DNA of 10,614 bases from Arthrobacter sp. (GCA_025464545.1 JAODMA010000461.1:1-10614); one strand, 5' to 3'. Shown: positions 1 to 7,268, counted from the first letter of the stretch. Notes: generated from the sequence alone by a model not told the origin. Program-made: numbers and translations.

Positions 1-98
1 CGAAACCCGCGGCTGAACGCTGGAGTGCCGGGCCGCGTGTGACACATTAGACACGAGTTGCACGACACAATGTGATGGCCGCGCCCCGGGCTTACCCC

Positions 99-113
99 TA
101 TCCTCGAATAATC
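99..113 (+). promoter_or_regulatory. Possible -10 element (TATCCT) for murI
   Basis: TATCCT at 99-104 fits the actinobacterial TANNNT -10 consensus and lies 9 nt before the ATG at 114. Transcription would then start about 3 nt before the ATG, giving a nearly leaderless mRNA. No good -35 is visible. This spacing is looser than in the other promoters of the window, so the call is tentative. The rest of bases 1-98 holds no gene or clear element. Confidence 0.35.
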
Positions 114-1166
114 ATGACAACAGCTTCGAACACTGATCCCGCGACGGAAGCTTCAGCGGACTCCCCGGCGGGCAGAACCGCTACCAGCCGGCTGGGTTCG
201 CGGCCCATCGGAGTGTTCGATTCGGGCGTAGGCGGGCTCACGGTGGCCCGCTCGATCATCGACCAGCTGCCGAACGAATCCATCCTGTACGTCGGCGACA
301 CCGCCCACGGCCCCTACGGCCCGCTGCCTATCGCCGAGGTCCGCGCCAACGCGCTGGGTGTCATGGACGAACTGGTGGATTCGGGCGTCAAGCTGCTGAC
401 CATCGCCTGCAATTCCGCTTCCGCCGCCGTGTTGCGGGACGCCCGCGAACGCTACACCGCCCGCTACGGGATCCCGGTGATCGAGGTGATCCAGCCGGCC
501 GTGCGGCGCGCCGTCGCGGCCACCCGCAGCGGCCGCGTCGGCGTCATCGGTACCTCGGCCACCGTCGGTTCCCGCGCCTACGAGGACACCTTCGCGGCCG
601 CTCCGGACCTAGCCATCACTTCCGTGGCGTGCCCGGCATTCGTGTCGTACGTGGAGGCGGGCATCACGACCGGCCCGGAGCTGCTCGCCGTCGCCCGCGA
701 GTACCTCGAGCCGCTTATCGCCGCCGGAGTGGACACCGTGGTGCTCGGCTGCACGCACTACCCGCTCCTCACGGGCGTTATTTCCTTTGTCCTGGGGGAG
801 GACGTCACCCTGGTTTCGAGCGCCGAGGAAACCGCCAAGGACGTCTACCGCGCGCTGGCCTCCCGCGGCCTGGAACGGCAGGACGCCGCTGCGCCGGAGC
901 ACAATTTCGTCGCCACCGGTGATGCCGTGCAGTTCGAGTCCCTCGCCCGGCGCTTCCTGGGCCCCGAGGTCCTCAGCGTCCGTCACGTGGACCACGTCGC
1001 CGCCCAGTACCCCACCGGAAGCCTGGCCAGGATCACGCCGGAAATGATCGCCGCCGCGCAGGCGGACACGGGCCGGCCGCGGACATCGCACTTCGTCACG
1101 TCGACCACTACCGCCTCCTCCGAGGGCTCTTCCCTGCCTTCTGCCCTGCGGAGGGCGGGCCTGTGA
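114..1166 (+). CDS. murI: Glutamate racemase MurI
   Basis: Cofactor-independent racemase that converts L-glutamate to D-glutamate for peptidoglycan precursor synthesis in the cytosol. The protein is 350 aa from the ATG at 114. It shows the family N-terminal motif FDSGVGGL (D36), the first catalytic cysteine in IACNSAS (C99) and the second in LGCTHYPLL (C213), so both catalytic halves are intact. About 28 poorly conserved residues precede the conserved core and a Ser/Thr-rich tail follows it. An in-frame GTG at 72 and ATG at 75 would add 14 or 13 residues. I prefer 114 because a TANNNT hexamer lies just upstream of it and no Shine-Dalgarno supports the earlier starts. The gene overlaps the following hydrolase by 4 bp (GTGA), so the two are probably co-translated. 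Function is certain; the exact start is less so. Confidence 0.95.
   Translation: MTTASNTDPATEASADSPAGRTATSRLGSRPIGVFDSGVGGLTVARSIIDQLPNESILYVGDTAHGPYGPLPIAEVRANALGVMDELVDSGVKLLTIACNSASAAVLRDARERYTARYGIPVIEVIQPAVRRAVAATRSGRVGVIGTSATVGSRAYEDTFAAAPDLAITSVACPAFVSYVEAGITTGPELLAVAREYLEPLIAAGVDTVVLGCTHYPLLTGVISFVLGEDVTLVSSAEETAKDVYRALASRGLERQDAAAPEHNFVATGDAVQFESLARRFLGPEVLSVRHVDHVAAQYPTGSLARITPEMIAAAQADTGRPRTSHFVTSTTTASSEGSSLPSALRRAGL
1150..1155 (+). promoter_or_regulatory. Shine-Dalgarno for the MBL-fold hydrolase
   Basis: GGAGGG lies 7 nt before the GTG at 1163, inside the end of murI. It decides the start and supports reinitiation coupled to murI translation. Confidence 0.75.
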
Positions 1167-1960
1167 AGCTGACCATCGTGGGCTGTACCGGATCCTTTCC
1201 GGGCCCAGGCTCGCCGGCGTCGTGCTATCTGCTCACAGCCAACGACGGCGAACGGAACTGGAAGATTGTCCTGGACCTCGGCAGCGGCGCGCTTGGCGCC
1301 ATCCAGCGGTACACGGACCTCGAGGACATCGACGCGATCTTCCTCACGCACCTGCACCCGGACCACTGCATGGACCTGTGCGGGCTGCACGTGGCGGTGC
1401 GCTGGAAGCCGGGTGGCTGGGGCCGGGGCCGGATCCCGGTCTGGGGACCGGCCGCGACGGCGGACCGGATGGCCACTGCCTACGGCCTGGAACTGGACCC
1501 GGGCATGCACGAGGAGTTCGACTTCAGCAACTGGTCCGAGCGCAAGCCCGTCGCCGTGGGGCCCTTCACGGTGACTCCCTATGCCGTGAACCACCCGGTC
1601 GAGGAGGCGTATGCGCTCCGCGTCGAGGTCACCGAGCCGGCCAGGGACGGCAGCCCGGTCACCCGGGTGCTGAGCTACTCGGGGGACACCGATTCCTGCA
1701 GCGGGCTTGAGGACGCGGCCCGGGACGCCGACCTGTTCCTCTGCGAAGCGGCCTTCGAGGAGGGCCGCGACGACGGGATCAAGGACGTGCACCTGACCGG
1801 CAAACGCGCGGGCGCGGCCGCCGCGGCCGCCGGTGCGCGTCGCCTGCTCCTGACGCACATCCCGGTCTGGACCTCCCCGAGCACTGTCATGGCGGAGGCC
1901 AAGCCGGTCTTCCCGGGTGACGTCGCCGTCGCCGTCGCCGGGGTGCACTACACGATCTGA
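1163..1960 (+). CDS. MBL-fold hydrolase, Rv1339-type cyclic-nucleotide phosphodiesterase candidate
   Basis: A 265-aa metallo-beta-lactamase-fold protein. The dinuclear metal site is visible: THLHPDH (H63, H65, D67, H68), H144 in VNHPVEE, D175 in SGDTDS and H232 in LTHIPVW. Length, motifs and position between murI and rph match the mycobacterial Rv1339 protein, reported as an atypical cAMP phosphodiesterase. The expected role is therefore hydrolysis of cAMP, or another phosphodiester, in the cytosol. The start is the GTG overlapping the murI stop (GTGA), preceded by GGAGGG at 1150-1155 with 7 nt spacing. Fold and metal centre are directly supported. Substrate is inferred from context and family, since the wider group also contains RNase Z-like and other phosphodiesterases. 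Confidence 0.85.
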   Translation: MKLTIVGCTGSFPGPGSPASCYLLTANDGERNWKIVLDLGSGALGAIQRYTDLEDIDAIFLTHLHPDHCMDLCGLHVAVRWKPGGWGRGRIPVWGPAATADRMATAYGLELDPGMHEEFDFSNWSERKPVAVGPFTVTPYAVNHPVEEAYALRVEVTEPARDGSPVTRVLSYSGDTDSCSGLEDAARDADLFLCEAAFEEGRDDGIKDVHLTGKRAGAAAAAAGARRLLLTHIPVWTSPSTVMAEAKPVFPGDVAVAVAGVHYTI

Positions 1961-1985
1961 GCCGCCCGCGCTGACGCCGCCCGGG

Positions 1986-1999
1986 CCGGAGCGCTCCGG
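1986..1999 (+). repeat. Perfect 14-bp palindrome upstream of rph
   Basis: CCGGAGCGCTCCGG is a perfect inverted repeat with no spacer. It sits in the 80-bp gap between the hydrolase gene and rph, centred about 48 bp before the predicted rph transcription start. It could be an operator, a weak hairpin after the upstream gene, or chance in GC-rich DNA. No T-tract follows. Confidence 0.45.
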
Positions 2000-2028
2000 T
2001 GTGCGCAGTTGATCCCGTCCGGGGTCGA

Positions 2029-2040
2029 TAAGCTAAAGGC
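2029..2040 (+). promoter_or_regulatory. Leaderless-type -10 element (TAAGCT) for rph
   Basis: TAAGCT at 2029-2034 matches TANNNT and ends 6 nt before the ATG at 2041, so the A of the ATG would be the first transcribed base. There is no Shine-Dalgarno. A TTGATC at 2009-2014 resembles a -35 but is only 14 nt away, shorter than usual. This suggests that rph-rdgB can be transcribed separately from murI. Confidence 0.6.
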
Positions 2041-2799
2041 ATGACTTCCGAAGCACTTACCGCCCCCGTCATCCGCGCCGATGGCCGCACGCCCGATCAG
2101 CTCCGGCCGATCAGCATCACCCGCGGCTGGTCCAAGCAGGCCGAAGGTTCGGCCCTGATCGAGTTCGGCAACACCCGGGTGCTGTGCACGGCCTCCCTGA
2201 CCGAAGGCGTCCCGCGCTGGCTCAAGGGCGAGGGCCGCGGCTGGGTCACCGCCGAATACGCCATGCTGCCGCGTGCCACCAACACCCGCTCGGACCGCGA
2301 ATCCGTCAAGGGCAAGATCGGCGGCCGCACCCACGAGATCTCCCGGCTCATCGGGCGCTCGCTGCGCTCCATCATCGACACCAAGGCCCTGGGCGAGATC
2401 ACCATCGTGCTGGACTGCGACGTCCTGCAGGCCGACGGCGGTACCCGGACGGCCGCCATCACCGGCGCCTACGTGGCCCTGGCCGAGGCCATCCGCTTCG
2501 CCCGCGAGAACAAGATGCTCGCCCGCAACGCCCAGCCCCTGGTCGACACCATCGCCGCCGTCTCCGTGGGCATCATCGACGGCATCCCGATGCTGGACCT
2601 GCCGTACGTCGAAGACGTCCGTGCCGAGACCGACATGAACGTGGTGGTCACCGGCTCCGGCAAGTTCGTCGAGGTCCAGGGCACCGCCGAAGGTGCCCCG
2701 TTTGACCGCGACGAGCTGAACAAGCTGCTGGATCTGGCCCTCCTCGGCACCGAACAGCTCGCCGCCATCCAGCGCGAAACCCTGGCCGAAGCACCGTGA
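2041..2799 (+). CDS. rph: Ribonuclease PH
   Basis: Phosphorolytic 3'-5' exoribonuclease that trims the 3' ends of tRNA precursors and other RNAs, using inorganic phosphate and releasing nucleoside diphosphates. At 252 aa it is of normal family length and complete. Recognisable segments are [13 protein letters not shown] (residues 12-24), the FGNTRVLC strand (42-49), the arginine-rich loop around residues 78-107, [14 protein letters not shown] with the phosphate-binding GGTRT (133-137), and [15 protein letters not shown] (186-200). The ATG start has no Shine-Dalgarno but a -10 hexamer placed for leaderless transcription. The stop overlaps the rdgB start by 4 bp. The rph-rdgB pair is common in bacteria. 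Confidence 0.97.
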   Translation: MTSEALTAPVIRADGRTPDQLRPISITRGWSKQAEGSALIEFGNTRVLCTASLTEGVPRWLKGEGRGWVTAEYAMLPRATNTRSDRESVKGKIGGRTHEISRLIGRSLRSIIDTKALGEITIVLDCDVLQADGGTRTAAITGAYVALAEAIRFARENKMLARNAQPLVDTIAAVSVGIIDGIPMLDLPYVEDVRAETDMNVVVTGSGKFVEVQGTAEGAPFDRDELNKLLDLALLGTEQLAAIQRETLAEAP

Positions 2800-3464
2800 C
2801 GGAACGCCCCGCAGGCCGCAGCACCGCGCCTTTGCCGGTGCTGGTCCTTGCCACGCATAACAAGGGCAAGCTGCGCGAGCTCCGCGAACTGCTGCGCGGC
2901 CAGGTGCCCGGACTCGACGTCGACACGCAGGTGGTGGACGCCGGCGCCGTCGGCGCGCCCGACGTCGTCGAGACCGGCGTGACCTTCGCCGAAAACTCGC
3001 TGCTCAAGGCCCGGGCCGTCGCGCAGGCCACCGGCCTCGTCGCGATCGCCGACGATTCCGGGCTCTCCGTGGACGTGCTGGGCGGCGCGCCGGGCATCTT
3101 TTCGGCCCGTTGGGCCGGCCGGCACGGGGACGATGCCGCGAACCTTCAGCTGCTGCTGGCCCAGCTGGCCGATGTGCCGGACGAATACCGCGGTGCCGCG
3201 TTCGTCTGCGCGGCGGCGCTGGCCGTGCCCGGCACTTCCCCGGAGGACGGTCACGAGGTCGTGGAGTACGGGCAGCTGGAAGGGACGCTGCTGCGCGAAC
3301 CCCGCGGTGCGGGGGGCTTCGGCTACGATCCGGTGCTCCAGCCGACCGGTCTCGACCGCAGCTGCGCGGAACTCAGCCCCGAAGAAAAGAACGCCATCAG
3401 CCACCGCGGCCAGGCCTTCCGGGCGCTGCTCCCCGCCATCGTGGAAGCCCTGGCAGGACGGTAA
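2796..3464 (+). CDS. rdgB: RdgB/HAM1 dITP/XTP pyrophosphatase
   Basis: House-cleaning nucleotidase that hydrolyses non-canonical purine triphosphates (dITP, XTP, ITP) to monophosphate and pyrophosphate, keeping deaminated bases out of nucleic acids. The protein is 222 aa. Motifs in order: [11 protein letters not shown] (residues 19-29, triphosphate-binding loop), [11 protein letters not shown] (64-74), [12 protein letters not shown] (84-95, catalytic and metal-binding aspartates), FGYDPV (175-180) and SHRGQAF (202-208, base recognition). The GTG start overlaps the rph stop (GTGA). Only a weak GAAG-like sequence precedes it, so translational coupling to rph is likely. The gene ends 29 bp before a strong hairpin. 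Confidence 0.95.
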   Translation: MTERPAGRSTAPLPVLVLATHNKGKLRELRELLRGQVPGLDVDTQVVDAGAVGAPDVVETGVTFAENSLLKARAVAQATGLVAIADDSGLSVDVLGGAPGIFSARWAGRHGDDAANLQLLLAQLADVPDEYRGAAFVCAAALAVPGTSPEDGHEVVEYGQLEGTLLREPRGAGGFGYDPVLQPTGLDRSCAELSPEEKNAISHRGQAFRALLPAIVEALAGR

Positions 3465-3493
3465 GGGACCCGGTCCGGGAACACTGCTTAAAC

Positions 3494-3528
3494 CCGGAAG
3501 GCGCCCCACTCTGTGAGGCGCCTTCCGG
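3494..3528. terminator. Bidirectional intrinsic terminator-like hairpin between rdgB and dedA
   Basis: A perfect 12-bp inverted repeat, CCGGAAGGCGCC (3494-3505) and GGCGCCTTCCGG (3517-3528), with an 11-nt loop. It lies between two convergent stop codons (rdgB 3464, dedA 3537), so one hairpin can end both transcripts. T-tracts are short: GTT on the plus side and GTTTAAG on the minus side. This is common for high-GC actinobacteria. Confidence 0.8.
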
Positions 3529-3536
3529 TTCTGCGC

Positions 3537-4319
3537 TTAGGGGGTCTTGCGGTCTTCTTCGGGTTCGTGTTCTTCGATGAACTCTTCCACCACGTCCGTG
3601 CCGTACTTCTCGGCCTGGCGCTTGGCAATGAAGCCGCGGGCGACCTCGATGCCGATCGGGATGACCGAGACCAGCACGATCACGATGAAGATGATGTCCA
3701 GGTTTTCGCGTACCCACGGCACCCTGTCGCCGAGCAGGTAGCCCAGCAGGGTCACGCCGCCGCCCCAGAGCAGGGCCCCGATGACGTTGAACAGGAAGAA
3801 CTTGCGCTTATCCATCTGGGCGACGCCCACGATCACCGGGACAAAGGTCCGGATGATGGGGACGAAGCGGGCCAGGATCAGGGCCTTGCCGCCGTGCTTC
3901 TCGAAGAAGGCATGGGCGCTTTCAACGTTCTCGCGCTTGAAGAGCCTGGAATCGGGCTTGTTGAAGATGGCCGGACCTGCCTTGGAGCCGATCAGGTAGC
4001 CCGTCTGGTTGCCGACGATCGCCGCGACGATGATCAGGGCCGAGAAGGCCCAGATGTTGAACTTGATGGTGTCGGTCGCGACGAGGAGTCCGGCCGTGAA
4101 CAGCATGGAATCGCCCGGCAGGAAAAACCCGATGAGCAGGCCCGTCTCGGCGAAAATGATGCCGCAGACCAGCAGGACAACCCAGGGCGCGAGGGCCGGA
4201 TCGGCCAGGAAGATCTGGGGGTTGAGCCAGTCGGGAAGGAAGGAGGCCAGGTGTGGCTGCACCGGGCCCGCACCGCCGATCGTGGACACGGCAAAGTCGC
4301 TGATAGCTAAAGGGTTCAC
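3537..4319 (-). CDS. DedA-family (SNARE-associated/VTT domain) membrane protein
   Basis: Integral membrane protein of the DedA superfamily. Some members flip undecaprenyl phosphate or other phospholipids, and others maintain membrane potential and envelope integrity. At 260 aa it keeps the functional residues: FAETGLLIGFFLPGDS with E58 and D70 (first re-entrant region), GNQTGYLIG (103-111), and ARFVPIIRTFVPVIVG with R151 and R157 (second region). Hydrophobic helices lie near 44-66, 88-110, 172-196 and 207-226. The C-terminal tail (246-257) is strongly acidic. The GTG start at 4319 has no Shine-Dalgarno but a -10 hexamer exactly 6 nt upstream. Codon 4 is the rare TTA. It diverges from the exonuclease gene. 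Family is certain; the transported lipid is unknown. Confidence 0.92.
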   Translation of the reverse strand: MNPLAISDFAVSTIGGAGPVQPHLASFLPDWLNPQIFLADPALAPWVVLLVCGIIFAETGLLIGFFLPGDSMLFTAGLLVATDTIKFNIWAFSALIIVAAIVGNQTGYLIGSKAGPAIFNKPDSRLFKRENVESAHAFFEKHGGKALILARFVPIIRTFVPVIVGVAQMDKRKFFLFNVIGALLWGGGVTLLGYLLGDRVPWVRENLDIIFIVIVLVSVIPIGIEVARGFIAKRQAEKYGTDVVEEFIEEHEPEEDRKTP

Positions 4320-4331
4320 CCGTTAAGGGTA
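4320..4331 (-). promoter_or_regulatory. Leaderless-type -10 element (TACCCT) for dedA
   Basis: On the minus strand TACCCT (4331-4326) is followed by TAACGG and then the GTG start at 4319. The spacing of 6 nt places the first transcribed base on the start codon. No convincing -35 is present. Confidence 0.6.
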
Positions 4332-4341
4332 CTTGACGGCC

Positions 4342-4394
4342 ACCGTCGGACCTTGCGCCGGCCGGAGCGGCGTGCCGGGGCGACGGTACCGGCA
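4342..4394. repeat. Nested inverted repeats in the dedA/exonuclease divergent promoter region
   Basis: ACCGTCG (4342-4348) is the reverse complement of CGACGGT (4381-4387). TGCCGG (4373-4378) is the reverse complement of CCGGCA (4389-4394). The outer arms fall close to the expected -35 zones of the two divergent promoters. They could be operator half-sites, but short GC-rich dyads also arise by chance. Confidence 0.35.
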
Positions 4395-4411
4395 GCCGGC
4401 CGGCGGGGCGC

Positions 4412-4423
4412 TAAAGTTGGGGC
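4412..4423 (+). promoter_or_regulatory. Leaderless-type -10 element (TAAAGT) for the exonuclease-BRCT gene
   Basis: TAAAGT (4412-4417) is followed by 6 nt (TGGGGC) and the GTG start at 4424. The first transcribed base would be the G of the start codon. TGGGG is not at Shine-Dalgarno distance. Confidence 0.6.
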
Positions 4424-5455
4424 GTGGGTTTGGACTTTACGGCGATCGACTTTGAGACCGCGAACGGCTTCCGCGGTTCACCGTGCGCCGTTGGTCTGAC
4501 GAAAGTCCGCGGCGGCCTCGTCGTAGAGGAGGCCTCCTGGCTGATGCGGCCGCCGGAAAACCACGACCGCTTCGACCACCACAACGTCCGGATCCACGGT
4601 ATCCGTCCGGAACAGGTCGCCGGGTTACCGCGCTTCGGCGAGCTGTTCCCCGAAATCGGGGCGTTCATCGGCGGGGACGTGCTCGCGGCCCACAACGCCG
4701 CGTTCGATCTCGGCGTCATCCGCTCAGGCCTGGAAGTCTCCGGGCTGCCGGGTCCCGCCTACGACTACGTCTGCACAGTGATGCTGTCCCGGCGCTGCTA
4801 CTCGCTGGTGTCCAACTCCCTGCCTTACGCGGCGGAGGAAGCCGGCGTCCCGCTGGTCAACCACCACGATGCCGCCGAGGACGCCCGCGCCTGCGCCGGG
4901 ATCCTGATTGACATTGCCGCCCGTAACGGCGCCGGCAGCATCGCGGAACTCTACCTGTCCCTGGGCCTGGCCGTGTCCCGCCAGCCCGCCTTCGATCCGT
5001 TGCGGGACCCGCTGTCCAAGGCCAGCCGGTCCGCGCTCGACGCGCTGGCCGCCGGACCGGGAGCGGGGGCCAGTTCGCCGAGGGCGCTCCGGCCCTTCCA
5101 GTCCGGCTGGCCGGACGAAGGCGCCAATCCGCTGCCGAACGCCCTGGCCGAGCCCGGCCACCCGCTGTTCGGCCAGACCGTGGTGTTCACCGGCGATCTG
5201 GTGATTTCCCGGCCCGAAGCGAAAATCCGCTCCGCCGAGCTGGGCGCGCGGCCCGAGAGCCGGGTCACTGCCCGCACCACGGTCCTGGTGGTGGGGGACG
5301 GCTTCGTGGCCGCGGACCTGCGCTCGGGACGGCTCACCGGCAAAGCCCGTCGCGTACTGGAGCTGCACGGGCGAGGCCAGCGGATCGAGGTCCTCTCCGA
5401 AGCCGAATTCCTGCAGATGGTCGGAGGCCACCTGGCCCCGGCGGCGGTCGCCTGA
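4424..5455 (+). CDS. DEDDh 3'-5' exonuclease (DnaQ-like) fused to a BRCT domain
   Basis: A 343-aa protein with two modules. Residues 4-165 form a DnaQ/epsilon-type exonuclease with all acidic and histidine residues: AIDFET (D9, E11), HNAAFD (D95), and HHDAAEDA (H148, D153). Residues about 185-245 are a Pro/Ala/Gly-rich linker. Residues about 247-335 look like a BRCT domain resembling that of NAD-dependent DNA ligase: FGQTVVFTGDL, LGARPESRVTARTTVLVVGD and a final EVLSEAEFLQMV helix. The likely role is 3' end trimming or proofreading in DNA repair, recruited by the BRCT module. It is not a polymerase III core subunit neighbour here. The GTG start agrees with the -10 hexamer 6 nt upstream and places the beta-strand with D9 right at the N-terminus. 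The partner is unknown. Confidence 0.9.
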   Translation: MGLDFTAIDFETANGFRGSPCAVGLTKVRGGLVVEEASWLMRPPENHDRFDHHNVRIHGIRPEQVAGLPRFGELFPEIGAFIGGDVLAAHNAAFDLGVIRSGLEVSGLPGPAYDYVCTVMLSRRCYSLVSNSLPYAAEEAGVPLVNHHDAAEDARACAGILIDIAARNGAGSIAELYLSLGLAVSRQPAFDPLRDPLSKASRSALDALAAGPGAGASSPRALRPFQSGWPDEGANPLPNALAEPGHPLFGQTVVFTGDLVISRPEAKIRSAELGARPESRVTARTTVLVVGDGFVAADLRSGRLTGKARRVLELHGRGQRIEVLSEAEFLQMVGGHLAPAAVA

Positions 5456-5525
5456 CGCCGCCTTCGGAGCTGCCGGGAGGGGTCACACGGCGCAACAATC
5501 ATTTCGCCGAAGCCGGGCGCGTCCC

Positions 5526-5537
5526 TAGCCTTGGACG
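5526..5537 (+). promoter_or_regulatory. Leaderless-type -10 element (TAGCCT) for the DUF4395 gene
   Basis: TAGCCT (5526-5531) is followed by TGGACG and the ATG at 5538, again an exact 6-nt gap. A TTTCGC/TTCGCC about 17-18 nt further upstream is a poor -35. The remaining gap 5456-5525 shows nothing else I can support. Confidence 0.6.
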
Positions 5538-6095
5538 ATGAGTAACCCGAGAGGTATACCGGCGCCGGCCGCGGATCCCGAAGCGCCCGTTGCAACTCCG
5601 AAAGCCGGGACCAGCTGGCGGAAGGTCTTCGCCTTCCCCAACCCGGTGAACGAGTACTCGGCGCGCATCACGGCCGCGCTGGTGGTGGTGTTGGCCGTGG
5701 CGACCCTGCTGACCGGCTTCGGCTGGGGACTGGCCGTGATCGCCGTCGGCTTCTGGCTCCGGCTGCTGTTCGGCCCTCGGATCTCGCCCCTGGCCGTGCT
5801 GTCGGTCAAGGTCCTGACCCCGCGGCTGGGGAAGAAGCGGCTGGTTCCCGGGCCGCCGAAACGCTTCGCCCAAGGTATCGGGGCGGCCGTATCCACCGCC
5901 GCAGCCATCATGCTCGCCGCCGGCCTGGCCCCGGCCGCATGGATCCTGCTGGTGGTCCTGATCGTGGCTGCCTCGCTCGAAGCCTTTGCGGGCTTCTGCC
6001 TCGGCTGCGCGATCTTCGGCTTCCTGCAGCGCCGCGGCCTGATCCCCGCAGAGGTGTGCGAGGCCTGCAACAACATCTCGTTACGACAGGCCTAG
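5538..6095 (+). CDS. DUF4395 family membrane protein
   Basis: A 185-aa protein of the uncharacterised DUF4395 family. Recognisable marks are FAFPNPVNEYSARI (residues 31-44), the conserved GPPKRFAQGIG (105-115) and GFCLGC (152-157). An Ala/Pro-rich cytosolic-type N-terminus (1-28) precedes four hydrophobic segments near 44-60, 62-79, 113-131 and 133-150. Two CxxC pairs follow the last helix: C154/C157 and C174/C177. These could form a redox or metal site, but no function is established. The family is sometimes found near thioredoxin-like or sulfurtransferase genes; none is present here. The gene stands alone and converges on the ADP-ribosylglycohydrolase gene 33 bp away. The codon near its end (182) is the rare TTA. 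Confidence 0.85.
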   Translation: MSNPRGIPAPAADPEAPVATPKAGTSWRKVFAFPNPVNEYSARITAALVVVLAVATLLTGFGWGLAVIAVGFWLRLLFGPRISPLAVLSVKVLTPRLGKKRLVPGPPKRFAQGIGAAVSTAAAIMLAAGLAPAAWILLVVLIVAASLEAFAGFCLGCAIFGFLQRRGLIPAEVCEACNNISLRQA

Positions 6096-6101
6096 GCGCC
6101 G

Positions 6102-6121
6102 CTGCTGCTGACCGGCAGCAG
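6102..6121. terminator. Possible shared hairpin between convergent genes
   Basis: CTGCTGC (6102-6108) and GCAGCAG (6115-6121) form a 7-bp stem with a 6-nt loop. It is centred in the 33-bp gap between the stop codons at 6095 and 6129. There is no T-tract on either side, so terminator function is only suggested by position. Confidence 0.4.
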
Positions 6122-6128
6122 TCCGGAG

Positions 6129-7268
6129 TCAGCCGCCGGTGACCGCCGCCAGCCGCGACGCCATGCCCCGGATGACCTCCGGGGCCTCCAGCGCCTCGAG
6201 CCACGCCGCCGGCAGGCACTCCTCGCCGTAAAACGTGCCCAGGATGTTCCCGGCTATCGACGCCGTGGAATCGCTGTCCCCGCTGTGGTTTACCGCGAGG
6301 GCGATGGCCGCCCGGAAGTGCGCCTCCGGATCGCCGGCCGGGCCCGCCGGGCCCGCCGGGTCCGCTGCGGTGGCGTCCGGAGCCGTCGCGAGCACTGCAT
6401 AGAGCGCGACGGCGAGCGCCTCCTCGGCCACCCAGCCCTCACCCAGGACCCGGACCAGTTCCTCGGGACCCAGCAGTTGCCCGTTGTCGCTGAGCCGCAG
6501 CGCCGTCTCGAGGCGCGCGACGAGGTCCGGATCGGGCACTTCACCTTTGTGCAGGAGACCCTCATCCAGCCGGCCGAGCGCGAATTCGGCGGCTTCGCGC
6601 AGGCCGCGGCCGGAGGCCAGCGCGTGAATGAGGAGGCTGAAGACACCGGCGCTTTGCCGCGCGGCCGGGTGTCCATGGGTCAGCGAGGCGGCGTCCGAGC
6701 TGAGCTTGTAGACCGCTTCGGCGGCGATGTAGGGAATCAGGCCGAACGGGGCTGACCGCATCACGGTGCCGCAGCCCTTGGAGTCCGGGTTGACCGGCCG
6801 GTAGAACGTTCCCATTTCGCCGGTGGCCAGACCGCTCAGGCACGCGTTCCCCGGAGCGCGGCGGTGCTTGAGGACCTCGTGGGAGTCGATCCAGCGGGGA
6901 GGCTGGAACGGCGCCGCTTCCGGGACCGGCACGCCCTGGGTTGCCAGCCAGCGCAAATAAGCGAGCCACAGACACGCGTTGGTATCCGCGCCGACACCCG
7001 AGTTCGCCCATTCCAGGGCTTCCAGCACGCCGTCCACGGTGTACAGCGTCAGCTGGGTGTCATCGGAAAAGTGGCTGCCGCCGTCGAGCTCGGAAAAATC
7101 CCGCAGTCCCGCGGGGCCGAACCTCGTCCGGATCGCGGAAATGTCCTCGAACTCCACCGCGTAGCCAAGTGAATCGCCCAACGCACCGCCCAGCAGGCAG
7201 CCGTGGATGCGGGACTCGTGGGTCGGGGCGGGGATCGTTGCGGGGGTGTTGCCGGGCTCGCTGCTCAT
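6129..7268 (-). CDS. ADP-ribosylglycohydrolase family protein (DraG/ARH-like)
   Basis: A 379-aa protein of the family that removes ADP-ribose from protein side chains or related acceptors using two Mg ions. Visible motifs: GCLLGGALGDSLGYAVEF (23-40), SDDTQLTLYT with metal ligands D69, D70, T71, GCGTVMRSAPFGL (165-177), LTHGHPAA (196-203) and the C-terminal NHSGDSDSTASIAGN with D331, D333 and T335. All metal ligands look intact. A PAG repeat with 9-bp DNA period (residues 304-312) interrupts a variable loop. The ATG at 7268 is chosen because the conserved domain begins 22 residues later and a TANNNT hexamer sits 7 nt before it. The open frame continues far upstream but without homology. No ADP-ribosyltransferase or nitrogenase gene is nearby, so the target is unknown. 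Confidence 0.9.
   Translation of the reverse strand: MSSEPGNTPATIPAPTHESRIHGCLLGGALGDSLGYAVEFEDISAIRTRFGPAGLRDFSELDGGSHFSDDTQLTLYTVDGVLEALEWANSGVGADTNACLWLAYLRWLATQGVPVPEAAPFQPPRWIDSHEVLKHRRAPGNACLSGLATGEMGTFYRPVNPDSKGCGTVMRSAPFGLIPYIAAEAVYKLSSDAASLTHGHPAARQSAGVFSLLIHALASGRGLREAAEFALGRLDEGLLHKGEVPDPDLVARLETALRLSDNGQLLGPEELVRVLGEGWVAEEALAVALYAVLATAPDATAADPAGPAGPAGDPEAHFRAAIALAVNHSGDSDSTASIAGNILGTFYGEECLPAAWLEALEAPEVIRGMASRLAAVTGG
6340..6362 (-). repeat. Short 9-bp tandem repeat coding for PAG units
   Basis: About two and a half copies of a 9-bp unit (GGGCCCGCC on the plus strand) encode Pro-Ala-Gly repeats in a loop of the ADP-ribosylglycohydrolase. It is likely slippage-derived and length-variable between strains. 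Confidence 0.6.

Noticed and set aside
72..113. Earlier murI starts at GTG 72 or ATG 75
   Set aside because: No Shine-Dalgarno or correctly placed -10 supports them, and the added residues are unlike the family. They cannot be fully excluded.
983..1948. A 321-codon open frame on the minus strand opposite murI and the MBL-fold gene
   Set aside because: Codon bias shadow of the plus-strand genes, without motif or plausible composition.
2469..3509. A 346-codon open frame on the minus strand opposite rph and rdgB
   Set aside because: It spans two genes with certain family motifs and has no recognisable domain or start signal.
3513..4310. A 265-codon open frame on the plus strand opposite dedA
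   Set aside because: It is the antisense of a well-supported DedA gene. The product is an improbable Asp/Glu/Gly-rich protein without family motifs, typical of shadow frames in GC-rich DNA.
4301..4313. GATAGCTAAAGG near the dedA start resembles GATAAGCTAAAGG before rph
   Set aside because: The copy at 4301 lies inside the dedA coding region on the opposite strand, with no plus-strand gene start nearby. It is probably coincidence.
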